This document shows positions 45,297 to 56,579 of a DNA stretch of 64,000 nt, one piece after another. This stretch comes from Polytrichum commune (lineage: Eukaryota; Streptophyta; Polytrichopsida; Polytrichales; Polytrichaceae). A program made the position numbers and the translations under genes. The DNA is taken from the NCBI GenBank assembly GCA_950295325.1, contig OX485806.1:54803169-54867168 (forward strand), written 5' to 3'. Within the stretch, counting starts at the first letter, position 1; every line of letters begins with the position of its first letter. The notes under the pieces are model-generated. The model made no database searches. It was given only the letters and a program-made list of their open reading frames with translations, and was not told where the DNA came from.

Positions 45297-46965
45297 AAAA
45301 ATGGCTATCCCAAGAAAGGGATGAGCCTTGTCACCAAGCCTTTGGAGAGCTCAAAAATAAATTCTTTTCGCCGCCCGTGCTTAAGTTCGCGGAGTGTGAC
45401 AAACCTTTTGAGGTGCATATGGGGGCGAATGTATTTATCATTGGCGGATGTTGATCCAAGATGGATGACCATTGCATATGAAAGCGTTAAGCTCAATGGT
45501 TGTCGAACCTTTTCCAGCTTGTGCAAGAAATGGTTATCCCAAGAGTGTGATGAGCCTTGCCACCAAGTCTTTGAGGAGCTTAAGAGTAAGTTCTCTTCGC
45601 CGCCCGTGCTCAAGTTCGCGGAGTTTGACAAACCTTTTGAGGTGCATCTCGGGGAGTTCACTGCGATAATATTAGAAAACAACGTGCGGGAAAATATAGG
45701 GTAATTTATATTCACAAAAGGAAAAAACTTAGAATTTTCTTAGAAGTAATATAGGTGAGTATGTATGATAAAATTTTTATTATAAATAATATAGGATTGA
45801 TACAAATAACGCATATTTTTAAAATATTTTTAAAAATATACCATAGGATTTAAGGATCTTAGGTTTTTTTTTGAAATAGGGTGTCCTTTGTGTTCAGAGG
45901 CAGGAAGATTTTGGATGAAAAACTACGTCGATTCAGTTGAAAAAATGGGATGAAAGATTGATGAGGGCAGATAACGGATTCCTAGGTTTAGGATTAAAGG
46001 CATGCATTATTTGTTGATTATATACTAGTGTTCTTAAAAGCTAGGAATTGTTTTGCAAGACGAACATGACATCTTTCATTTGCTATGAACAGTTTTGCTA
46101 GTATTTTTTAATGCTAGAAACAATTTCTCAAGATAAATTAGAGGAGTTTTGGTTGGTCTTGTGTCTATCTGCTTCAAGCAAGATGTTGTAGTATTAACTC
46201 TATACCCTTCTACATTATTGCATGGACCCTATTTTTTCTTGCTTTGTTGTTGGTGTTTTAATTGTTTTTTTTTACACTCAGTACCGTTGTGTTTAATTGT
46301 GCATGTAACTTGATTGAGGAACATGGGTTGATTTTGTTGTTTGAAACTGTTTATGAACACTCTTAATGTAAAACCTTGTTGTGCCTTGGATTTTGGTGAC
46401 TTAGTACTTTGAATGCTCTTAAACCCTTTGGAGCAAAATCAAATAATTATAATGAACATACCTAGCTTAAAATTAGAGCTTCATCAAATTTAAAAGTAAT
46501 TATAGGGTCATTTTAAAAACAAGAAATTAGCAAATTATATAATACTACGGTACAAAAAATTGAGGATGGATAATTAAATACCCCTTGAATAAATACCCTT
46601 GTCACGCACGTGTATACATATATACATGTCTAGTGAACTCCCCGAGAGGTGCATACGGGGGGCAAGTGACTTTACCATTGGCGGATGTTGATGCAAGATG
46701 GATGGACATTGCATATGAAAACATGAAGCTCGATGGTTGTCCCACCTTGTCCGACTTGTGGAAGAAATGACTATCCCAAGAGTGGGATGATGTTTGTCAC
46801 GAGTCTTCGGGGAGCTTAAGACCAAGTTCTCTTCGCCGCCCGTGCTCAAGTTCGCGGAACTTGACAAACCTTTTGAGGTGCATACGGGGGTGAGTGACTT
46901 GCTAATGGTAGATTGTTGATGTAAGATGGATGGCCATTGCATATGAGAGCATGAAGCTCGATGGT
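45297..46965 (+). repeat. Triplicated about 231-bp RNase H module
   Basis: Module 1 is 45297-45527, module 2 is 45528-45647 plus 46655-46767 (split by element O), and module 3 begins at 46768 and is incomplete. Each has AAATGGCTATCCCAAGA, TTCGCCGCCCGTGCT and GACAAACCTTTTGAGGTGCA. They differ by many point changes, so the duplication is not very recent. Confidence 0.8.
45648..46646. mobile_element. Non-autonomous TIR element O, 999 bp, 8-bp duplication
   Basis: Perfect 15-bp inverted ends CTCGGGGAGTTCACT (45648-45662) and AGTGAACTCCCCGAG (46632-46646) are flanked by the perfect 8-bp direct repeat AGGTGCAT (45640-45647 and 46647-46654). No transposase is encoded. The 8-bp duplication fits hAT-type elements, but the end sequence is not a typical hAT end, so the superfamily is open. 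It is inserted in RNase H module 2. Confidence 0.8.
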
Positions 46966-47459
46966 GATCAAAGAAGACAACCAACTCATGACAAAGAACT
47001 TCTTTGCTGTAGTGCATTGCTTGAAGATGTGGCGACACTATTTAGGGTCGCACAAAGCAAAAGTCTACATGGATAATGTGTCCTAAAAGAATTTTGACAT
47101 ATAAGCGCAAGTGAGCGCCAAGTCATTGCGGTGGCATGATAGTTTGGCGCTTATGAAGGTGGATTTGATCCACAAACCGGACCGTGGAAATGTGGTGCCG
47201 GATGCGCGAAGTAGACCGGAAGAGTTCCAAGCAATGAGAACCATCCAAACCTTGTGGCTAATGTGTGCCGGCGAAGGAAACTTGTGATGCAAAATACGGG
47301 AGGGGTAAATTAACTACCCCAAAGTACAAAAGCTTTTAGGTGAGCTTCGTAAGAGCAAGGTGCTCAAAGAGGTTAAATTGGCGGACGGATTGCTCAAGTG
47401 CAAACAAAGTCGGGTATTTGTGCCACAAGGGAAGTTGAGGCTATCGGTTTTGAATAGGC

Positions 47460-47676
47460 AAGATAGGTCATCATTTTCTCTTGTAAGATCTTGAATATTC
47501 TCCTTAGATGACCCATCTTTCAAATCCTTTTCCAAAAGTGGTTTCGATATGTGCTCAAACATATCATTATCATCCTTAAATACAAAAAGATGTTTGGCAC
47601 ATGCGCGTATTGCTAGGATAGAAGATCCAGTGGAATATGTCAAATCAATAACGCGTCCATTTGTTGGTGTAAACAA
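47460..47676 (-). pseudogene. Methyltransferase-like AdoMet-binding block
   Basis: TNGRVIDLTYSTGSSILAIR followed by ACAKHLFVFKDDNDMFEHIS fits the C-terminal 'VLDPFxGSGTT...R...E.D' segment of N6/N4-type DNA methyltransferases. DLTYSTGSS stands for DPFAGSGTT, and an acidic residue ends the second strand. Upstream, FFQDLI and a stop precede LFTPTNGRV. It is only a motif-level match. Confidence 0.4.
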
Positions 47677-50118
47677 TTAAATAAGGTCTTGAAAAAAACG
47701 CGGTGATTTTTTATATGGCCTCCTCTAAGGTCTTCTCGATTTCAGAATAAACATGTTTTTTCATCCACAAAATTGAAAAACATGTTTTTGCTTTTCAATC
47801 CAGTGCCAAAATATGTGGATTTTGGTTGTTTCGTGGATTTTGTGGTAGTAAAATCCCTTACCAAGACATGAGCCATAAACGCCGGAGTCTACAACAAAAT
47901 ATAAATTGTCTAAAAACTTTGTACAATAAAAATAACACCAAAATAATTACATAAAAATAATTGCGATGTGTTATACTTACGTTGTAGGTTGGACACTCCG
48001 GATCCTTGAAAATCATGTACGAATTCAGGCAATAAAAATCCTAGAAACTTTCATGTTACCGTTGTGTAAGGTTGAATTCAGAACCTTCTTGGTTTGCATA
48101 TCGATAGCAGAAAATACTACGAGGACGCCATCATCAGACAAGATGGACTTGCACAAGGACATTGTTGCAATCATCCAGTTCTTGTCATATTTTTTATATA
48201 GAGGAATTTTAGCAAGTCTATTGGAGAGGTTGAAATCAAGACCGTCGGAAAATTGGAGAAAAACCAAGTCAACGGCAAAGGGAGTCGGATTTTTCATGAC
48301 ATAAAATTTCTGATTATCATTGAGCTGAAATACCACGACACATCATAATATAAGAATAAGAAATTAAATTAAATCCAAATTAAAAGAGAAAATACAAAAT
48401 CAAGATTACTTACATTTTCAATAAATGTCCGCCATTGGATCCACTCAGGAGGTCCTATATCCACTTCTTTATAATTGTTTTTTCCAGCAGTAGATCGAGC
48501 AAAAGAAAGCATGAGAAAATTCTTCAGTATGAATAATATTTTTCTCAAAACATTCATTGGCGCACGATGAATAGCGTTATAGGTGCTAGAATAATGAAAT
48601 TCCAATACATTGCACCTAGATTTTGAACTTTCGCCTCCGAGTGTATTCTTATCCAAATCATTGGAAAGAACAAACAATTCTTCATGTTGTGAAATTTTTT
48701 ATTGACATTGTATTTTGTTTTTGATAAACATGTTTTCTTTTACGACTTTTTGTCTATTTTGGTTCTGGCTTTTAAAGTTTGAGCAATACAATTTGTAATT
48801 GCAAAATTATGAGGATCTATTTTTTTTATCATTTATCTAACGGATTGTCTTCTCACTTGACGGACATACATCCTTAGGACAATCAAGATGCCAACCACAA
48901 TGCTCATAGTGTGGAAGCGACCAATCTAAATAAATCTCAGTATTGTACATGCATGAATCTCTTGCACCAATATCATGGAAATTCGGAAATAAACAAGGTT
49001 TCCTTGTAAGGTATTTGTACATAATCAAAACATATTGAAAATACCTACACACAAAAATATTATGAGCCAAATATTGAATGACAATTTAACAAATGTAATA
49101 AACAAATAAAAATAAAAATAAAAATAAGGTTGTATCTATATAATACATGTCTCATAGCAAGATTAATATTAGATTGCTCATCCTAAGCATTGTATTTTTT
49201 AACATTCCCGCTTTTGAATTTACGATAGAATATTGAATTGAAAGCCGCAAACTTTCATGTTTGGATATATTCGGAGAGAGTAGGCACATCTGCTGGCAAT
49301 TGAAGAGGAGTCGAAAGAATACTATGAAGCTTCTCAATAAAAAAATTCCAACTGTGCCTTATATGTAGACTTTGATAATCAATCATCAAGTGCATAATCA
49401 AAGAATTACGGTTTCAGAAAGTGCAATGCATCATTGTCAAACCTAATGCATCCATATTATTGATAGCAATACAATAAAGCTTTTCTTGTAACATTTTAGG
49501 CACAAAAAATGAACCCCAATGGTGTTTAACTTTTTCAAGGAAAACATGTGTGATGTTGATGTCAACAATCGCTAGGTGTTATGTAAAACCAGAAGACAAC
49601 ATTGCACATTTTTTGTTGACCGCTGTGGACATTATTTTTGAAACTTTTATGATGTTTTTCCAAGGGGATGAGTTTCATTGTAATGTTTGAGAGCAACATC
49701 GCTAGCCTCAGCAAATTTTTGCTGAACAGTTAAACAAAATTCAAAATTTATGAGTACATATAGATATAATGTAAAGTGAAGATGAACAAACATAAAGAAT
49801 ACAATAGGAAAAGTTAAATGAACTTACACTATACATGTAATTTATAAAAATTGGTCGTATAAAAAAATATCAAGTTTCGACGGACTTCTGTTCACATTTT
49901 TTATAACCTTTTGGATCTTGTTGTTCTTTTAAGGAAGTTAAAGGCATGGTGCCAATGCTTTACATCTTATACAAAGTGTGTACCAAACTGGTGAAAACGT
50001 AAGAGTTTCCGATCGACCTAAAAAAACATTAAATTGATTAGATTTTGGATGATATAATTTGAAAAATAAAATATAAACCAGAAATAATTGAAAGAAAACT
50101 AATAGGTAAAAGCATTAC

Positions 50119-50847
50119 TTGTTGATGTCGTTCATAGCAGTCAACAAGTTTGGAATGTAATTAGGTTGGTGTGCCAAAATAATAGAATATACAAAGACAT
50201 GACGTTCACAATCTTCAGTATGTACGCTGTCAATGTAATTTTTCCAAGTGAAAAAATTGTGATTACGATCCCATATAAAGAACATTTTGTTCTTCAATGA
50301 TGTAAATGAAGGGTCTGAGGCCAATTAAGATTCAAACACGGCATTGGTTTGTGTCCAATTTGGGCTTCAAGATGCACAAACCTCATCATCCACAAATTGA
50401 AAGTTTCCCTTAGAATCAGTGGTCGATATGTAAAATACACGGTCACCATTATAATAACCATTGAAGAAATAAGCCTCCAATTTAGTAATGTCAACATTTA
50501 AAGCAGGATGCACAAAAGCCATAAGAACCATGCGACATAAATGTACAAACAAACGAGATTTGGGTCCAGCACGGATTAAATAAATTATGGCAGTACAATT
50601 GACCTTTCGTTTGTCCGTAAGCTCCCACACTTTTTTTTGATAGGTTTTATTATCACCATCATTGTCTTCATCGAAGTCAAAATCATTGAGGGGTTCATAT
50701 AATTTTTTTCTTCTTCTTATTATTAAGATTTGATGAGATGTTATAATCATGATAAACTTGTGCGGATGGACGATCTTAAGTTGAATTTTTTATGGAATCA
50801 TCATCCGTGAAATTAGAAATTGTTTTCTCCACATGCATTGTTTGGTC
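50119..50847 (-). pseudogene. Second exon of the methyltransferase-like gene
   Basis: The acceptor CATTTAG|GACC starts at 50847. The frame matches exon 1 in phase but shifts in an A-run near 50710. It continues with FVHLCRMVLMAFVHPALNVD and YYNGDRVFYISTTDSKG, passes a TGA and a TAA, and then has MFFIWDRNHNF and PNYIPNLLTAMNDINK. The donor AACAA|GTAATG joins in frame to the acceptor TTTTAG|GTCG at 50017. The surviving splice signals show that this was a spliced gene. Confidence 0.45.
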
Positions 50848-50949
50848 CTAAATGCAAACAATGAAGCAAGTTTTAGAAATCGTTTTGATGAACTAAGTTT
50901 TAGAAATGTCAATAAATATTTGAAGGTAAAAATTACAAAAGAAGAAGAT

Positions 50950-51360
50950 GTAAAGAAAGAAAAATACATGTAGCAACAACAACTCCGATACCAACACTAG
51001 CGAAAGAATAACACCAACAACACAAACAAAGTAGCAACAGCAGCACCGGCTCAAGTACAAGAACAACAGCAGAAACAAAGCCGGAACAACAATACCAGCT
51101 CTAGCACCAGCAGCAAAATAACAGCACCAATAGCAATAATAAAGCAGCAACACCAGCACCAACACCAGGAGAAGAACAACATCAATAACAACAACAAATA
51201 AGTAACTAAACCCAGTAACACCAACACCAGTAGTAGTAGCACTAGAAGTAGTATCAGAAACACTAGAAGTAGTAGCAACACCAGTAGCAATACATGACCA
51301 GAACAATACAAGAAGAACAACAATAATAGCAACAACAACAACAACAACACACAACCACCA
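50950..51360. repeat. Imperfect CAA/CAG/AGC trinucleotide-rich tract
   Basis: The plus strand is rich in AACAACAAC, AGCAGCA and CACCAGCA words with little other content. The Cys/Val/Leu-rich open frames read from the minus strand are artefacts of this composition. It lies in what would be the first intron of the methyltransferase-like gene. Confidence 0.75.
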
Positions 51361-51435
51361 ACAAAAGGAACAAGAGAAAAAAATTCTAAGGTGTGATTGT
51401 ATGATTAGGGTGGCGGCTCACACTCAATAACTGGG

Positions 51436-52030
51436 GCAGATCATGTGCGTTAACGCACGGGGTCTTTGTGCCTTGCTGGAGGCCTTGTAAAGTTGCACGC
51501 ATAGACCCTTTGCGCTAACGCACAGGGTCTGTTCGCCAAACTACATACGTTTTAAAGGTTGCCAGCGCAGACCATGTGCGTTAACGCACAGGGTTTATAT
51601 CAGAGATTTAAAAAGTCTGGATTTGGTAGATTTTCCAAAAATTGTAAAATCAATAAATAATACAAATGATGCCTGAAAAAAATTTAAATTTAAATATCCG
51701 TAGCTATTATATTTCTTTAATATTTTTTCTTATTTGAAATCATTTCCTTATTCATTCTTCTATATATTTCATTATTTTTGGCCACCTCGTATATTTTGAG
51801 TTTGCGGGAACAAAAAATTTTATTACTATTTTTTATGATTTTCTAGCCATATATTGCATTAATATTTCAGCACACATATTCTTGATTTTCTGCATACTAA
51901 CCCCATTTTTGCCAAATTCCTTGCTCTAACCCTCTATACGTCGTTTCAAATTCTTTCAATAGGTATTTTTATATTTTGTCGCTCTTCAAGTCGTTGGCAC
52001 ATACCTTGTGCGTTAACGCATATGGTTCAC
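51436..52030. repeat. Four copies of a TGCGTTAACGCA palindrome
   Basis: TGCGTTAACGCA occurs at 51446-51457, 51577-51588 and 52009-52020, and TGCGCTAACGCA at 51511-51522. The first three are spaced 65-66 bp and sit in a larger near-palindrome with arms AGACC(A/C)TG and CAGGGTCT. They lie upstream of MULE-3 and inside the divergent gene. They may be protein-binding sites. Confidence 0.75.
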
Positions 52031-52150
52031 TTCAATAACATTTTCATCATTTTAAACTGTTCAACAATTTGTACTTAAATATAAATGTCATATTCTACGT
52101 TATTTTCATTTAATGCACTATCAAATTATATGAAAGTAAAGTTGACTTAC

Positions 52151-52450
52151 CTTTTTGTTTGTTTTGTTTTTTAAACCCATCTTCATTTCCAACTCCGATA
52201 TACGATCATCTGCATATTTTTTGCTTTTTGCACCTTCATCATCCTTCACTGCCATTGTCGATATTGTATCAAAATTCAATGGCTTCACGGTTTCTTTTAT
52301 TGTACTCAAAAGGATATTTTTCCCTTCCCTACTTGCATTCTTCTTTCCTACACTTAGTTTGAACCTCTCTTTTTCAAAAGTAAAATACAAAGTTTTCCTA
52401 CGTCTTCTTTTCTGCCTCACTAGTGTTCTCTCTACAACCTCCACCATCAT
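52151..52450 (-). pseudogene. Basic first exon of the divergent gene next to MULE-3
   Basis: It starts with ATG at 52450 (MMVEVVERTLVRQKRRRRKT), has further Lys-rich parts (FKLSVGKKNASREGKN) and ends KMGLKNKTNKK at a textbook donor AAG|GTAAGT (52151/52150). The basic stretch looks like a nuclear-localisation signal. It is arranged like the basic ORF divergent from MULE-2 (26901-27299), though the two sequences are not obviously alignable. Confidence 0.5.
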
Positions 52451-53082
52451 TGGTGTCTATGATATGTCCTCTACCACTCTACTTTCATATATTCTTCTAG
52501 TGTTTATATCTCACATAAACATGGTGCATATTACGATCATCCGTGTTGCAATAGGCGTCCAATGACCGAGTTATTTCAACGCATCTTTCATTATATTTTT
52601 ATTATTATATCCGCCAAATTTCTTTGATATCCCAACTTTCTACATCCATTTTGTTCTATTTATAATGGCCAATTATTTAATTTCCTAGCCAAATTTAATT
52701 GTTCATGCATCTACATCCAACATATACAGTCACATTTTAAAACTCTGCCAATTTGTTTACAATTTGACGCCATTTTCTCCATGATATCCGTACCCGCATT
52801 TCTCCCATGTGATAATCTTATATTACACAACTCCTTTGTGGGTTCAAATTTTCTATGGCTTAGTTTCCAAAGGAGATATTTTTTAGGATCTGGTTTAGGA
52901 TTTTATGCTTTGCTTGCAAATATTTTTTACTACTATTATGATATGTCTCCTTCTATACTATTAGATGCTATGGTATCACATGTTTTCATTTCCATCCATT
53001 ATTATATTGTACATTAGTCAATACGAAAATGACATTGATCCAATATTATTGTGATGTGTTGTTCATCTATTATTTGTTCTCC
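52451..53082. promoter_or_regulatory. Intergenic region between the divergent gene and MULE-3
   Basis: The 632 bp of AT-rich sequence separates the two start codons. No clear gene is present. It is the likely place of both promoters, but no single element stands out. Confidence 0.35.
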
Positions 53083-56000
53083 ATGGCTACCATTAGAGCT
53101 CACAGATCTTTTGTTCCCTTAATTTTGCCACTTCAAGATGATGGTCATGTGGATGTCTCAGAGGATTTACTTAGTTTGAGATTCAACCTCCAGATAGGAA
53201 CTATGTATTTAGAGCAGGAGATGTACTCTGCAGATGGAGAGGTGTATGAAACGATTCTAGTTCAAAAAAACAAAAATGAGGTTGGTTTTATGTGGATCTT
53301 ACGACATGGTTCATTTAGGGTGATAGGTATTTTTGAGTCTCAGATGTAAGCTTCAACTATCATATTGACGAATGAATTCGGTCATCCACAGTTCAAATTC
53401 CCTCTGTCGCATTTGTTAAATTGGAACCCATTGATGACAGTGTGTTTGTCCTATCAAATTCAGAAGATGATATTTCTGCATCTGTTGATTTTTCAAACAC
53501 ATCGTCGTTTTCATTTAAAAGTGTTCATTCCAATTCTTCACAACTTCCTATACATGTAGCCAAATTCCCAAGCGGTCATTTGTACAAATGGTTGGTTCCC
53601 CATATCTCACCTTCTCAACGTCCTCCACTACACCCTTCACCTTCATCTATATGGTTGACTATTGTTGATGCCTTGAAGCTTACAAAGTCAAGAAAAATAT
53701 CAAAATCAGATCTCGCATCCATTGATTTTGACAATGTAGATGTTCGTGATGTCAAGTACTTACCATCTTCTTTTAATGGCGACGTTTTGTTTTTCTTGCC
53801 CAATGTGGCACTTAGAGTGTCAAGTAGGTATGGATGCTCAATAGACAACATGGACAAGATGTGCGACGGTCACCCTTGGTGCACCACCAAAACCACCAAA
53901 CCCTTCCGGCAGTCTACTTGTGCAGGTCATCTTTAATATCCTAATGACTATTGTGATTGCATGCATCGCAATGGGGGTCTCCGGAACAACATTGAATGGA
54001 CTGGTTCAACTCCTCTCCCATTTGTTGTGGGTAATGTTCCCCCCCTGCTAGGTCCGTTATTGAGTGTAAGATATGTCATTCCACACTTGTGTGCATTGCT
54101 TTGTGTCATGCTCGAATAATATACATCCACTTCACATCTGTTGGAATGTTCAGGGCTTACATTCATCTTGGTGTATATGATCATCATTTGGCCAATGGCA
54201 CATGTCGTGAATCATTGGACATGACATACCAGTGTGTTGCAAATGAAGTATTGAAAACACTCACAACAAAAAATTCAGCCATAGTTGTGGCAGCGAGCAA
54301 ACAATCTTTGGCCAATTATCTTTTCAAATCTCCCGCTAGTGGCGAAAACCATCACTTGGCTGGTTCATCTTTAGAGGTGGTCATGGACAAATTCAACACT
54401 CTTGCGTCCCCAAATTGTCATAACTTTGTATCTGGATCAAAACGTTTTTTGCGTAGTGGAATGGGAACTATGGATACTACCATGACACTTAAAGACCACT
54501 CTGCTTTTAAGTTCGTCCATGGTAGTCGGTTCCCAAGGCAATCAAAAGATAAATTGTTTGTTTTTAAGATGTTTGTAGACCTTCCAAGTAGTGGTGTGGA
54601 ACTTGTGAAGATGATGCAAGTCGGGGAATATGGAGAATTCATGGATTATGTTTGACCATGTCAAACGTTTAAAAGACTGGACGACAATGATTTTCCATGT
54701 GTACGACAGTCGATACTGTAAAGTATTAACCATTACGTGTTGTTACATGCAATCTGAAGATGGTGTAGCACAAATTCTTTTTAAAGAAAATTTGATTTTT
54801 ATCATGGAAAAAATGGTGTACCAAACGTAAATTTCAAAGGGTTTATAGCTGACAGTGCTCAAATTAATTGGAATGCAGTGAGGGCGATTTACAAGGATGG
54901 TGACCCAAGTCTACCCATGGTTGCACGTGAGCGTACATGTCTTTTCCATTGGATTGCGAGCTTGAATAAGGTGACCCAAAAGTTTATCAAACCATCCTTG
55001 TAGTTTCAACACAAACAAATATGCAAGGATTACAAAGACGAGAAAATAATAGACAATGCCGAGACTAAGAATCATGTGATTCGTTCTTGGTGGTTGTTAT
55101 CCGGAGCTGCTTCGGAAGAAGGCATCATTGGCCTTTCAGAGTGGTTGGATTTTTGGCAATTTTGTTATAGACAATGGGGTGGTCATATGCTATTTGTAAG
55201 TACATATCAAAATTTATTATTCAATGTCATTCAATTTTCTTCCACTGTTATATATATCTTATAATTTTCTTATCCTTATATTTGTGTGTTGTTCATAGAA
55301 TATGACAATAAAAGAACGTGCAAAAATGCCAACATGCAACCTTGTAGAGACTGTACACAACAAATGGCTCCAACAGTCCAGCAACAAGATGACTTGTTTA
55401 TATGAAGCTACAATGGACAACATGATCTGTGCCTTCATGAAAATTGCAAATTACCGGACATGGTTGAAAGAAGGGTCTGATGGTAAAGGTCCTAATTCGG
55501 CATCCTTGAAATTCAAAGCGGCTGCCAAGTGTGGAGATCCAAAAATGTTGGTTGATGCCATGAAGTCTTACCCAGGGGCAAAAGACGTCAACACTAAAGA
55601 TTGTACATTGGAAGGGTCAGAGCTCTTTGGTTCCACCAAACGCAAATTCAACCTACCACCATGTGTTGATTGTGACTCTCATCGACCCGACAAAGTGAAC
55701 CATTCCATTCCTCGTCCCAACACCCGAGCAACTCGTCAACGCATAGAATAATCGTTGAGTTCCGCAATCATGGTGTACCTCATACTACATATGTGTTAGA
55801 GACTGATTGTTTTGCGTCATCCAACTTAGCCAAATGATGTTGGGCACTACAGGCCATTACAGGGACTATGTGCAATGCCAAAGTCAGGACTGTGAAACAT
55901 AGGACCCATGCTTGAACATACAAAGGGCTCAAGAAGGAATTTCGCTCCCCATCAATGTGGAGTATGAATTTTGGTTTTGCCCTAACGACATCAAGCGTTG

Positions 56001-56579
56001 TGTGAGTGGCAGTAAGAAAAAATATGTGTTAAATTGGCCTATAGTACCCAACACGTGGCCGGTGAAGATAGGTACCAATCTATCAAGAGAGAAGGTTTTG
56101 GCACTTGAAGATGTTGGATTTCAACTACAACAGAGGAAAGCATTGTCCCCTCGTTGTAGGCTTTCAACAGTCGCAACTCTCCCCATCCCTCGCTCGCATT
56201 TTTGTATGCCACCAAACCTAGACGTCCACCTTACATTCAGGTTTGGGAAGATAGTGCGTCGTAATCCAACAACACCGCTGTCACTACCATTTCATATCCG
56301 GGCTTTGGAGTGATAATTAACATTGTCTCCAAACAGGATATCACATACCATGTCATAATTGGCGACATCTTGCATTGCATATGCCCGGATTTCACGAAAA
56401 TGTCCTCTCATGCATTGGGAAAGATAGGAAAATGGGTGTATTATAAACATCTTTATTATGTATTTAGATTTTTATGCAAGGTGGATTACGAGAGTGACAA
56501 GTTCATTCATGCACCTACATATACCTATAATGAGGTCATGCGACTACTTGAACTTGCTGGTATTGTAGAATGTGAGTAG
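53083..56579 (+). pseudogene. MULE-3 transposase (zinc finger - MULE core - SWIM), decayed
   Basis: ATG at 53083 (MATIRAHRSFVPLILPL). The N-terminal part continues over a stop and shift (SIDNMDKMCDGHPWCTTKTT, then STCAGHL and a TAA near 53935). The cysteine region CKICHSTLVCIALCHARIIY follows near 54070, then IHLGVYDHH, VVAASKQSLANYL, and the catalytic core with FHVYDSRY (54695), FIADSAQINWNAV (54840) and CLFHW. After the intron come NLVETVHNKWLQQS, SELFGSTKRKF, DIKRCVSG and a SWIM finger CICPDF...YYKHLYYVF in which the expected third Cys is Tyr. Frameshifts occur near 53350, 54060, 54650 and 54825, with stops at 55003 and 55749. It is the most diverged of the three copies. Confidence 0.75.
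55196..55298 (+). other. Intron in MULE-3 transposase (GT-AG, 103 bp)
   Basis: The donor TTT|GTAAGT follows QWGGHMLF and the acceptor GTTCATAG precedes NMTIKERAKMPTCNL. It is at the same position and phase as in MULE-1 and MULE-2. Confidence 0.85.

Larger units (their letters stand above)
41825..47466 (+). mobile_element. Decayed Ty3/gypsy element D (LTR family 1), no 3' LTR
   Basis: It has a 5' LTR (41825-42496 plus 43421-43727), a primer binding site at 43730, degraded gag, part of the protease, then directly the end of RT, RNase H and the start of integrase. Most of RT is missing. The RNase H region is internally triplicated and carries a TIR element (O). It ends near 47466 in the integrase N-terminus. 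It is the only copy of LTR family 1 here that still has an internal region, and it fixes the sense strand of the family. Confidence 0.82.
45060..47466 (+). pseudogene. Element D RT end, RNase H and integrase start
   Basis: Shifting frames give EIEFLRYVVTKE, an NYYRRFIRGF-like block (HHFIRGFSKVARTLVNLL near 45245) and three repeats of KWLSQE..DEPCHQ with KFAEFDKPFEVH (RNase H start). Then come HDKELL, CLKMWRHYLGSHKAKVYMDN (near 47020), LRWHDSLALMKVDLIHKP (near 47130) and, beyond 47290, KLLGELRKSKVLKEVKLADG. These are in normal gypsy order. Many stops make it non-functional. Confidence 0.75.
47467..52450 (-). pseudogene. Decayed multi-exon gene with DNA-methyltransferase-like C-terminus, head-to-head with MULE-3
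   Basis: Coding-like segments on the minus strand occur in order: a basic first exon (52450-52151, donor AAG|GTAAGT); exon 2 (50847-50119) with LNVDITKLEAYFFNGYYNGD and MFFIWDRNHNFFTWKNYID, vaguely like a ParB-type domain; exon 3 from 50017; and further pieces at 49700-49150, 49070-48837 (CGWHLDCPKDVC) and 48677-48369 (NKMF-to-WIQWRTF region). Next is 48336-48025 with DLVFLQFSDGL and SDDGVLVVFSA, and 47676-47460 with GRVIDLTYSTGSSILAIRAC and a following Glu/Asp-rich helix. The last two blocks follow the order of N6/N4 DNA methyltransferases (motif IV then motif I), but the catalytic DPPY is absent (LQFS). Stops and shifts throughout mean it is dead. Confidence 0.4.

Noticed and set aside
48025-48336. 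An active methyltransferase catalytic motif
   Set aside because: The expected DPPY-type motif is not there (LQFS at the matching place) and the gene has stops, so no active enzyme is claimed.
50893-51354. Long Cys/Val/Leu-rich ORFs on the minus strand resembling a membrane protein
   Set aside because: They are the antisense reading of a CAA/CAG/AGC-rich tract; the composition explains them.
52155-52565. A 136-codon plus-strand ORF of hydrophobic character
   Set aside because: Antisense to the basic exon with a clear splice donor on the minus strand; composition is Phe/Ser-rich from AT-rich sequence.
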